Shown here one piece after another: positions 53,653-64,000 of a stretch of DNA of 64,000 bases. Position numbers and translations under genes: made by a program. Location of the stretch: positions 1,364,001-1,428,000 of the forward strand of contig JAHBBC010000009.1 of the NCBI GenBank assembly GCA_019915015.1. Direction: 5' to 3'. Every line of letters starts with the position of its first letter. The first letter of the stretch is position 1. This DNA is from Auriscalpium vulgare (taxonomy: Eukaryota > Basidiomycota > Agaricomycetes > Russulales > Auriscalpiaceae). The notes under the pieces are model-generated. The model saw nothing but the letters and a program-made list of their open reading frames with translations. It did no database searches and was not told where the DNA came from.

Positions 53653-56600
53653 ATGATGACGCGACAGAAATCACAGTAAGTGTCTTGCTGTATACAAGTT
53701 TTATCGTTTTCACTATGTCATCCCTTAGACAGCAGAAGGAAGTCATCGAACTTACCGAAAACTCGACGTGAGTATTTCATCTGCGTACCTTTCCTGCCTT
53801 TTATGTTCCGTCAGGGATGAGGATAAGCGAAAGAAGAAAAAGAAGTAGGAGTTTGTTTCTTATTCCTTGAAACCGATTGTTAAAAAAAACATTTTAGAAA
53901 GCGTACCACCGCGACTGTTAACAAGTATGTATGTTTGTTGCTACATCATTTAACAATGCTTATTGTTCTTAGCGATAATGTTCAAAGCGTGGGAAACAAA
54001 AGGTACCGTGGCCTTTGCATTCTGGATATTCATTTGTTTACTATTTCATGGCAGCAAACGTGAATTACGATTACTCTTAATCGTTTCTTTCTCCAACAGG
54101 TCAGGCCAAAATGCGAACACATTATAAGTCGCTTTAGGAAATAGGATCCCACGGTCAAGTTGCGTCGTCCCAACTGCCTTTTTCAGTAATTCTTAGCTAA
54201 GCAGGTCCTGCCCTAAGCGTTGCAGGCTCTTTGCACTTCAAATAATACTAGTACTGCATGTAGTTTTGCTGTTGGCTCTAACTTCTTCAATCAGTCGAAT
54301 GAAAGGAGCTTCCCGTGTTACAACTACTTTCAATCGTTTCTTTCTCTAACCAGTCAGGTCAAAAAGTGCACATCAGGAAAGTCACAAAAGGAAATAGATA
54401 GTTGCGTTGTCCCACCTGTCTAACTCAATAATTCTTAGGTAAGTAGCTTCTGCCTAATGTCTTTCCACATCTTTGTGCTTCAAAAGACGCTCGTGTCTGC
54501 GAGTATTTTATGTTTTCCAAGCTAACTAGCGCAGATATGCATATAATTCCAATTGTTCTATGATCAGAAAAAGAAGCTCCTGGATTTCTATTTTTGGTAA
54601 AAAGTTCCCACGGCTGGTGTAGAGAAGCATGACGTAGTTTTCGAGTGGTTGAGCCGGTTTACTACGTCATGCTTCTCTAACCCGGCTACTACAATACCCG
54701 GGCTGAATATCTATATTATTAAAAATGTGCAAAGGGGGGGAATTGAACCTACAACCCATTGCTCATACAATACAATATAAGAGCATTAACCATTAGACTA
54801 CAGTGCAGTGGGTATAGTTAAGCTGTGTATAGTCTATACCAACATTATCTTGACTCTTGCTCTACAATACATTTTGCTCTTCTCATCACTTTCTTTTCCT
54901 TTCCCCAATACAATATATACATATTATATATCTGTAGAAAGGTAAAATTAATGTAAACACAATGGCCAGGATCCCAGAGTCTGGATCATTTGCAAAGAAC
55001 GAGACATTTACGATTACTCTTAATCGTTTCTTTCTTCAACCAAGTCAGGCCAAAACGTGAACACATTATAAGTCGCTTTAGGAAATAGATCCCACGGTCA
55101 AGTCGCGTCGTCCCAACTGCCTTTTTCAGTAATTCTTAGCTAAGCAGGTCCTGCCGCACCTTGCAGGATCCTCACACTTCAACTATAGCACTAGCATGGT
55201 TCTCATGACGAGTACTCTTCATTATGATTCCTCCTAATCATTTATTTCCTTCATCAGTCAGGCAAAATGCATGCATTAGAAAGATTGCTCTAGGAGATAT
55301 GTCCCAAAGCTTGGACTAAAGTCAAGTCATGTCATCCCACCTGCCTAATTCTGTAATTCTTAGCTAAGTAGCTACTGCCTGCCCTGTGATTTACACACCT
55401 TTGCACTGCAAAGACACTCGTGTCTGCGAGTATTTTGCATTTTCCAAGCTAATTAGCATTGATATACACATGATACCAATTGTTCTGAAGTCAGAAGAGA
55501 AGGCCTTCTAACTTCCCTTTTTGGTAACATGTTCCCACGGGGTGACAATGGTGAGGTTGGCAATTGGGAGGGCTCTAGTTGCTAACTACCATGCATTATA
55601 TATACCAGAAGTGTTGAAAGGATGTTGATCATGTGAATAGCCAATAATATAATTCCTCAACAAGCGTGGGAAAATGACGCAGTTGAATCAGGCAGACTGG
55701 GATTTTTGCCGGTCAATGAGTCATTGCTTACTAATCCCGGGGATAAAGTACCCGGTTACCCGGCAATTGAGCAATTTTTAGCTAAGTAGCTCCTGCCCAA
55801 TGCTTTTCAACACCTTCTCACTTCCAAAGACACTCATGTCTGCAAGTATTTTGCGTTTTGCAAGCTAACCAGCAACAATATGAACATGATTTCAATTGTT
55901 CTCGAGTCAGCAAACAATACTGCACAGTTTCCATTTTAGGTAAAACTTTCCCACGGGTAGGCCAAACACGCACCATGACGCATCAACCGGCACTTTCGAC
56001 TGTGTGCATATTTAAACGCGTCATGGTGCACAAACCCGGCTACTACAATACCCGGGCTGAATATTTATATTAATAAAAAGTCGCACAGAGGGGGAATTGA
56101 ACCTACAACCTCTTGGCTTTATATATCAACCAATAGTATTCACCACTACACTACAAGGCCATTTAGCTTTATAGGATATGTGCAGTAGTTGTTGACCTTC
56201 TATCTTCTCCTGCCCTACAAGACAGTTTGCTCTTTGCATCAATTTCTTTCCCCTTCTTTGGTACTTTGGGACAATATATATATATATATAAAGCTACAAT
56301 GATTGTGATTTGCAAAATGGAGGAGAATTCCTGAGAAAAAAAAAGAGTTCAGAGGTCCTCGACCTGTGGCCTGCGGCGCCACCAGGTGCCGTGGCTTCGC
56401 TCTTGACTCCAACGCTTACACATCACCGCTGCTTCCCACAACATGTGACGTGTTGTCGCTGTCGTGCTGACGTGCCACGCGACATCGACAACGTGTATCT
56501 CAGCTTCTACTGCGCCTGTGGAGGCGGTTCTGGGCTCAATCGAGATATCCTATCATGACTGATTCACATATACATGCAATCCTATGGTGCTACTGTGGAT

Positions 56601-59600
56601 AGAAATTACATACATGTGAAAATGAAATATAACTCTTTTGCCATGAAATACAGCATCAGATAAAACTCTTGGGCATCATAGAAATACATGACATCCAAGC
56701 CCTCGATTGAGCCCGGAACCGCCTCCATAGGCGTAGTGGAAGCCAAGACACACATTGTCGACGTCGTGTGGTGCGTCAGCACAATGGTGACGACGCTGAT
56801 ACACCTTGCTCCATGCTGCGAGGCAATCATTACAGAATTTTCACACCTTCATCAAGTCGACAGACACACAATTCCGAAGATCGCAGCATCGCACAGCAGT
56901 GCTCCGACCACCCGATTAGTTCTTCCGACCGCTCGCAAGATTGGACTCTTGCAGAGCAGTCACGCGATCGGAATCATACCTTGGACACCACACTCGCGCC
57001 AGCAACACCGTTGCACACAGCACACGCAGTCATCCAACCACTTGCTCATTGTTCCAACTGCCGCCACACGACCTCAAGCACAGCATCTCCCACAGCTGTC
57101 ATAACGCACCGGAATTCCATCAGACATTTTGATTCTTGGGATCGTTGTTTCAGCACGTGCGCCACGTCTCTCCGACGTCTCTGCGACTTCCGAGTACCCC
57201 CACAGTTGCGCCATTGTCCTCCAACCATTGTCCAGCTCAGTGCTCAAGTTCGCGCTACATATATTCGATCCCGATCGTTCTGCGGTCGGACCAGCACTCC
57301 GATTATCCCTCCACCGCTCTGACCATTGCACACGCAATACCAGAGCATTCTTCCGACCATTCGACGAGTCGCAAAATCGCAACACTTACCTGCAGCCCCC
57401 TCACACATCGGAGTGTATTCTACCACTCGCCAGCCACACCTCCATTGTCTCTATTTCTAGTCGTAATGTCTTGTTCGACTCTGTAGGATGTCTCTCCCGC
57501 ACTCCTTGATAGCGCAGATTGTTTTCCATGTGCTTGCACTGTCCTCCTGATAAGCGCTGATCACTTGCTCTACATTGTTCTATACAGCCTCTTGACTCTC
57601 CTCCATTGTCTGTACCATGTGCAACTTGCACACCATCGTTTGCTTTTGTTCCGACCATTTTCCTTTATTCCGACTTCATTCTTGATCGGACTTGTACTGC
57701 AGCAGTCGAAACATATAAATAGCGGTCGCATCCATACTGCAATACAGATTCGGTTCCCCCCCATGGTTCAGATCTCATTTGGAGCACAGCATCTCCGTCT
57801 CTATTGTATAGTTAGCTCGAGGCAAGCTCTGTCACCTTTGCCTTTGCCTTTGTCTTCGTCGTCGTCTCACGCACTCAGCTCATTGTTCTCCTCCCTCTCA
57901 TCTTATTCCATCATCATTGCATCTGCTGTTGCCCTCGCACTTCATCGCTCCGAGTGTCTTGTGACATCGGAGATCACAATTGTGTTCCGCTCATCCCGCA
58001 GCGATCGCAACATGAATCGGTGTACTTGCACCACTCATCCCCGGGCCTATCTTCCGCCCATCACCCCCGCTCCTCTGACCATCCACACGATTCTGCGTCA
58101 TTGCCTGCATGACTCATCGTTGCTCCTACCGTCTTGGGACATGAGAGATCCCAGCCTCGCTTCCATTTGTCCTGTCGCGGTTGCACCCTCGATCGCACTT
58201 ACTCCCACCACTTGATCCGACATTCCGACCTGTGCCTCTACTCATCCGACCGTTCGCACAATCGCAACAGTTCAGCGTTGTTGCCCGCACCCCTCGTTGT
58301 TGTTTCGATCACCTCGCAACACCGTCGCGCATCACGCATTAGAGCCACACTCTGCACACCTTTGTCGACGGTTGTACGCACCGCGTCCAGTTTCTCACAG
58401 TCACTCGCACCACGTGTCCTCACCTCCGGACCCTCGTCGGCACAGTTCTCCGACCGTTTGTGCACTCTGATCCACCTTTCCGACCGCACACACCTCCTGC
58501 GCACCACGTCGGAGACACACATCCGATCATCTTCGGGACCCTGAAACCCACTCGCACACACACATCATCACGGTACCCTCCTCAGCGCTCTAGGTATCTG
58601 GTATCACACACATTTACCACCCTACTACCTGTGGGTGCCCATCAACACGTCACATGTTGTGGGAAGCAGCAGCGAGAGTGCGGCGGCTATATGTAAGTGT
58701 CAGAGTCAAGAGCGGAGCCGCGGCACCCGGTGGCGCCACAGCCAACGGGTCGAGGACCTTTGAACTCTTTTTGTTCAGTGATTCTCATCCATTTTGCAAA
58801 TCACAATAATGCAAACACAATATATAGAGTTGAGAAAACATAGCCAATACATCTCTACCATCTGTGTCCAGATCATCTTAATGGTTACAAGTGCTCACTC
58901 TTTGTAGGATATCATATATATAATACATGATAGGGCTAAGCAATAGGTTGATACGCCTTGTTACATGCTGCCAGGCGATCATTGGGGAATTTTTGCCCTT
59001 TTGTCAAGTCGACAGCCACGTAATAATTTCGGAAATTAAGGTGTTTCACAGCAACAGCAGCGTTCAGACCATTCAAGTAGTCTTTCCGAATGTTTGCAAG
59101 GTAGGAGCCAGAGTTCTCACCATTGCAGTCTTGCAAAACATTTCATGATCAAAAGTGCACCTTGGACAGCACCCTTGAACCATCAACCCAGTGGCACGAC
59201 CTGCACATAGTCGTCCAACCTGCTCTCATCATTCCAATGGCCACCACGCAACCTCAAGCACAACATCTCCCACAGCTGTCACAACTCGTCAGAATGCCAT
59301 CAGACATGTTTACTGTTGAGATTGTCATCAGAATGTGTGCACAATGTCACTCCAGTTACTGTGACATCTGTATTCCTCTGCAGTCGCACCATTGTCCACC
59401 TCAGTTCTTGTACTCGCACTGCATCATTCTGATCCTGATTGTTTTGTATTTTCATTAGCGTCCCGATTATTGCCTCAGGAATCTGACCACCATTCCGGAG
59501 CATTCTTACCGGAAGAATGATCACAACGTCACAACATTGCAACACTCACCTCCGACCACCTAGTGCATCGGAGCATGCAGGACGTTGAGCTACCACCCAA

Positions 59601-62600
59601 TGATAGAGACAATCCCCAAGCCTAAACTGTCAGCAATTTTGCTTGGGTATATTTAATGGCCAAGCCCCTCTCCCCCCTGCCCCCTAAATGATTAAGAGTA
59701 ATTGTACTGCCATGCTTGCGCTGGCCATTTCCCACCAAGTTTTATATTGCTCACCTGTGTTCAGATCATTTGATTATGTGAGCAATATGCAAAGTGGTAT
59801 GTTGATACACCTTGCTCCGCTGATATGCTTCGAACATAGTGATATGCCTCCTACGTGGGTGGCTACCATTTACACAATTCTGATGCACGTACTACTTCAA
59901 TTCCGTGAGGGACCCTCCGGGCCCACTCGGTGTACTCCGCGGGGAACCTGCGGAGTCCCGCACGCCATGCACCCCGCGGGCTCAGGTGCACCCAGCCATT
60001 GCTGGAGCGGCTGGAGCTCGCGCGCAGCGCACGAGATGTCGCGAGGTCCTCGCGGGAGCTGACAGGCCAAACACCGTCCACGCTGCCGCCGCCTGCACCC
60101 CGCGGGGACCCTGCGCACCCGCAAGGACCCTGCGTGCCATGCGTTGAGCGCACAACGAGCCGCGCTTTGGCGGCAGAGCGGGGCACGGCGACGCAAGCAG
60201 AATGTCCGGCATGGGCGTTGGCAGCGGTGAGCTCGGGCGCGAAGCAGTGCCCGGGATGCGCTTGTCAGAGACGAAAGTCTCGAGCATCGCGGTGGGAACA
60301 CTGTCAGACTTGAGCGCGGAGAACTTGAACGTCAAGAAGCTGCGTGTTGGCGAGGAGTCTGCCAGGGGTCAGTAGAGGGTGTGGGGTGGGATGGGAGGCG
60401 GCGTACCTGGTTTTCGCCTCGAGAGACGGGTGCAGTCACCCTCCACGCAAATCTCTGCTCGTTGTCCCAATGTGCGCCCCTGCACATCGCCCTCGCCCTC
60501 CTCGCCCTCGCCCTCGTCGTATTAGCTGAGTGTTCCCACATGTCGTGCTCATCGTCTTTGTTGTGTTCACTGTGTGTCATCCTTGTCACACTGCGCGCCC
60601 ATGTGTATCGTCCTCGCTGCACAGCCAGGAGGCACCTGGTGTGGCGCCATACAAGACTGCGCAAAAATCACGATTGTCAGGGGGGCATGAGGATGCGGAA
60701 GCGACGCAGGAGGGCGAGTGACGGAGGGAGAGAATCTGACAAACTGTAAGCTGTAGCCTCCTGTAGCCAAAGGCTGATTCCCATGACGGGCAATCAACAA
60801 ACACACATGACCGTGTGACTGTGCGGCTCTGTTCAACGCAGCGGACTTGTACCACATGCCTCCACCTGCTGCCAACCCCTGCGCCTTCCCCCCACCCTTG
60901 CGCCTCCCCCTCACACTACCAGTGCCCAGCTCAGCTATGTGACAAATTGCCAACAACGAGGATGTTAAAGGCGCGCAACGACAGGGTGCACGACCAAGAC
61001 AACCGCCAGGGGCGTACAATGAGAGCAACAACGAGGAGCAGCGCACAGCAAGGGCGACGTGCAGGGGCGCAGAATGGCACGCAACACAGGCAAGGAGCAG
61101 GGGCAGACCACGACGGCGACAGGGTCATGCGGCGGCGAGGGGCACGGGCGACGACTGCAACGAGGGGTGGACGACAACGGCGCCGACGGGCGCATGGCGG
61201 CAGCGATAGGGTGCGCGCGCTGCGGGTGACGAGGGGTGTGCGCGTCAACCAGGCGGAGCACCAACGGCGGCCGCCAATGCCGTGGCGGCAGCACCCGAGC
61301 GGCGCGCAGACCGGGCGGTATCCGCCCAGTCCTGGCGCACAACGATGGCAACAAGGGGCACGGACGTGGACCAGGCGGGCCCGTTGATAGGCCGGGTGGG
61401 GCACACGATGACGGGGTCACGGCACGCTACAAGGGCCACGGAGGCGCGGCAAGGGCAACAAGTAGGGGCGCGCTTTGAGGGACGTGCGCGGGGTGCCAAT
61501 GACGGCGGTGACAGCAGTGGCGGGCAGCCTGGGGCAGAGTCCGCCCGGTCCTGGCGGAGTCCCTCGGGAGAGCAATGGTGAGTGCCGCTCGACTCCTGCG
61601 GCGCGGGGTTCTGTTGGTTGCGCAGGGCCCCTGCGTGGGTGGACGGCGGCTGCATCGACGGTGCTGCTGAGCTCCCGCCACACACGGTCCTGGCGGCTCC
61701 CGCAAGGGCCTCGCGGCGTCTCATGCGCTGTGCACGAGCTCCAGCCGCTCCAGCAATGACTGGGCGGGTCTGCGCCTGCGGGGTGCATGTGGGACTTCGC
61801 AGGGTCCCCGCGGAGTATACCAGGTGGGCCCGGAGGGTGCCCCACGGAACTGAAGTCTCTTGATGCACTGCGGCGCTTATGCAGCAGCTCCTATCTTCAC
61901 CAGGTATCCCCAATGCTATCACTTTCACTCACTCACTCACACGACAGCTAGCTCTGTAGCTGTTTGCACAGTAGCTCCATGCAGTTTGCCTGACGCTCGC
62001 TCACACTTGCACATTGTCAAATGACGTTTGCCACAGTCTTGCAATATTTGCCCAAGGTCGCACCAACTCGCTATATATTTAGACAAGCTGGCACACACTC
62101 GCAGTCAATACCACAGCTTTGCCCTAGCATCCCTATGCAGTTGCATCACCTGTCCGCACGCAGCCAGCCACATTACCGCATGGCTCACCCAACTCACCCA
62201 AGCATCTAGAGCAGTCCACCAAATGCAATGCATAGCCCTTGAATCTTGGCCCTCTATCACCGCATCTGACTCAAGGATGCTATGCAGAAAATTGCAACAC
62301 AATCATACAGCTGTCCTTGCAAGGACTGCAAAGCATGGTACACCCTCCTCAACTAGCGTGTGGCCACGGGGAGGATTTGCCCCCTTGTTGAGTCCCTAGG
62401 TGTTGCCCGCCTTTATCATCCTGAAGGCAGACTTCACCACCCTCCCACAGGAGGTGAACAACTACAGTGTGCTCAATGCCAAAACTGTCCCAGACTCTTA
62501 CCCCTTTCGTGTATTGAGAATATCCTCACTGATTCCACAAAGGGGAAGAAGATCTGGGGTAAGAAGGACATAACAAACTTGTTCTTCCAGACAAGACACG

Positions 62601-64000
62601 TGTTAACCCAAACAACATCTACCTTATGGCTGACACAACACCTTTGTTGATAATCTGTAATTCAGTCTATCTTCAAATCAAGACAATACCTGCCCTCCTC
62701 CCTCCCAACGATTAAGAGTAATTGTACTGCCATGCGTGCACTGGCCATTTCACACCAAGTCCAATGAAGTCGAAAAGCACGGATCATTTGATTTCGATTT
62801 ATATTTAAACTGATTATCTACCATAGAATATTTAAGAAATACGAAACCCCCGATCCTCCGAATGATCGCGGTAGATCGGATAAAAGGATGGAGGAGAATG
62901 CTGTTGAGCCTGAGAGGTAAAGTATTCGTAGGTCACATACCTTGGCTGATACGCAAATTAGGTTGAGGGAAAGACACCTGGATCGACAAATCAGAAAACG
63001 AGGCCGTTCTCGATCGCGTAATAGAAGGTGCGTCTGACTTGGAATTAAATATGAACACGGCTCATTGAAAAACAAAGAACCCGCTCTCGATCGGATTCTA
63101 TTGGGTATGACACGTAACATATCTATATATGACATACCTTTGCTCACTCATATATAAATTAGCTCGAAGGATAAACGCAAGGAACAGGTCAAACGAAAAA
63201 GAGACCGTTCACGATCGCGTTATAAAAGGTGTGTCTGGCTATATAAGTTTGAATTCAACTCATTAATATAAAGGAGCCGTTCACGATCGCATTCTAAAAG
63301 GTGGGTAGACGATAGAGTCGCGTCCAAGTTCAAACTTAATACATGGGGCATAGCAGCCGTTCCCGGTCGCGTTCAAAAAAGTATCTTCCACTATATATAA
63401 GTATTCATTTTACTCATGGTTCGCGGGTTAGATCTCGTATAGATGCTAAAGATCGCGACAAAAAGCATCGCTCTCGCCGCCGAAAGTATGCATCTTGTAC
63501 CCCTGTGCATCCTATTTTTTAATTGACTGGTTCACATAGGAGGTCGCCGTCTACGTCTTTGTCTTCAACGCGTTCGCGGTCCAGTTCAAGTGCGCGATCC
63601 GAAAGTTCGCACTCCAGAAGGTAATGATTGATAATGACGATGCCGGGTATTTGCTAACAATATTTGAAGACGCAAGGAAAAGAGAACGGGTCGCAAGTAA
63701 TTAAATATACTAGGTCCTTGATGGTTTATTTTTAATATATGCAACAGAAGTCACCGCGGAAAGAAAGAATCGCACAAACGCCGTCGTCATGAAAGACATT
63801 CAAGGTGACGTTATTATTATATACATTCTTGTAACAACGTTGATGGAACTGTGTAGTTACTCCAGCAATGACCGTAATCGTTCGCTTTCGCCGAAACCTT
63901 CTGAATCCCGGAGGCAGCAATCATATTCTCCGAAAGCTTCCTCATCTAAGAGGCCTCGCTCGTTGTCTCCGATGCATAGTCCCCTCGAGGACGGGCAAGA
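53653..64000 (+). CDS. RS-rich (SR-like) gene with phase-2 exons; runs off the window
   Basis: Exons: 53653-53675, 53729-53767, 53815-53844, 53898-53924, 53973-54002, [8.7-kb element in the intron], 62827-62916, 62962-63027, 63078-63104, 63163-63228, 63274-63300, 63354-63380, 63432-63485, 63540-63620, 63670-63696, 63748-63804, 63857 to the edge. Every intron is phase 2 and every complete internal exon is a multiple of three. The protein starts MMTRQKSQQQKEVIELTENS and has a K6 run, then an Arg/Ser domain: GRSRSRNR, TRSRSDS, DRSRSRY, SRSRSHSK, SRSRSRSK, HRSRRRK, STRSRSSS. RS domains mediate protein-protein contacts in nuclear pre-mRNA splicing. No RNA-recognition motif is seen in the window. 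Joining the two halves rests on matching phase and lies across a mobile element. Confidence 0.72.
54621..54678. other. Conserved long hairpin, copy E/D
   Basis: AGAGAAGCATGACGTAGT (54621-54638) and ACTACGTCATGCTTCTCT (54661-54678) form a perfect 18-bp stem with a 22-nt loop. Confidence 0.75.
54732..54806 (-). ncRNA. tRNA-derived Pol III-like unit in copy E/D
   Basis: On the minus strand: A-box-like TAGTCTAATGG near 54798-54788 and B box GGTTCAATTCC at 54749-54739, in the same relation to the hairpin as in copies A and C. Confidence 0.5.
55011..59739 (-). mobile_element. Hairpin-ended TIR-less element, copy B
   Basis: Reverse complement of copy A along its whole length: position x here equals 80284 - x there. 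Only scattered single-base differences are visible (for example near 59030 and 59535). Contains the same solo LTR (56797-58644), tRNA-like unit (about 56078-56162) and hairpin (55970-56029). Confidence 0.9.
56797..58644 (+). mobile_element. Solo LTR inside copy B
   Basis: Same LTR as 21640-23487, in the opposite orientation; TGATACACCTTGCTCC...GGTGCCCATCA. The frames within it are not genes. Confidence 0.8.
59890..61860. repeat. GC-rich 2-kb block with ~200-bp inverted ends
   Basis: About 59900-60080 and 61660-61860 are imperfect inverted copies sharing CCTCCGGGCCCAC, ACTCCGCGGGG and CATTGCTGGAGCGGCTGGAG. The centre is GC-rich, CpG-rich and low in complexity (61000-61350). Many overlapping frames on both strands are open because stops are rare at this composition; none has motifs or intron signals I trust. 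It is probably a foldback element captured in E/D. Confidence 0.65.
61870..62690. other. Interior of copy E/D without recognisable genes
   Basis: Moderate GC, rich in CACTCACTC/CACACTCGCA runs. No convincing coding or structural RNA feature seen. Confidence 0.4.

Larger units (their letters stand above)
54068..62759 (-). mobile_element. Hairpin-ended TIR-less element, copy E/D, with nested copy B
   Basis: In reverse orientation it starts at 62759 ((A)CTTGGTGTGAAATGGCC... GGCAGTACAATTACTCTTAA) and ends at 54068 with the palindrome, then TAA. Copy B (55011-59739) is inserted within it. The remaining ~4 kb hold the family's 3' module (54068-55010), an older degenerate right end near 54331, LTR debris near 59803 and a GC-rich foldback. 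It fills one intron of the RS-rich gene. Pairing these two ends as one element is inference. Confidence 0.6.

Noticed and set aside
59863..61928. Numerous long overlapping frames on both strands
   Set aside because: Expected from extreme GC content; no consistent frame, intron signals or known motifs.

Overview
The window reads as a repeat-rich piece of a basidiomycete genome, most likely Agaricomycetes. Evidence: introns of 44-58 nt with GTAAGT-like donors, CTNAC/CTGAC branch points and AG acceptors; Ty3/Gypsy elements with an FIDD reverse transcriptase; and an ORF family with CMHKELN/LANRDN blocks that I associate with agaricomycete genomes. No bacterial features (operons, Shine-Dalgarno sites, CRISPR) are present.

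Layout. 1-28.6 kb is a nest of mobile elements: a 583-bp MITE; a broken multicopy ORF cut by a solo LTR and then by an older Gypsy remnant (X); a 12.7-kb, almost undecayed Gypsy element inserted inside the X LTR; and a 4.7-kb hairpin-ended element inserted in a minisatellite, followed by a three-unit ~0.5-kb tandem repeat. 28.6-51.8 kb is AT-richer and holds a cluster of small intron-rich genes. I could re-assemble most of these exon by exon in phase. Six share an N-terminal module ending in a G-x-x-x-W-W type motif (consensus DLGxxxWW), with a phase-0 and a phase-1 intron at the same places, and most also have an acidic/basic linker and a C-terminal coiled coil. I do not recognise this family. 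Three of its members are interrupted by mobile elements, two of them inside ~50-nt introns. 52.2-53.4 kb holds one unrelated uncharacterised gene. From 53.65 kb to the right edge runs one RS-rich (SR-like) gene in which every readable intron is phase 2 and many exons are 27 nt; one intron is filled by an 8.7-kb nested element.

Main points. (1) The Gypsy element at 5515-18251 carries, between pol and the 3' LTR, an antisense seven-exon gene that splices in silico into a 546-residue Cys/His- and NLS-containing protein. (2) The element at 35573-41192 has identical 190-bp LTRs but has lost protease, RT, RNase H and most of integrase; it keeps Gag, a chromodomain in the -1 frame and a third ORF. 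(3) A family of TIR-less elements (20545-25273, 55011-59739 in reverse, 47581-50685, 54068-62759 in reverse) begins ACTTGG, ends in a palindrome plus GTAA, and carries a tRNA-like Pol III head and a long hairpin. The hairpin's stem is conserved in shape with different bases in different copies. (4) The first two of these copies form a near-perfect 4.73-kb inverted repeat about 30 kb apart.

Coordinates of exons and junctions were derived by eye from the sequence and may be off by a base in places. Family names are given only where motifs are visible. Function of the cluster genes is unknown.
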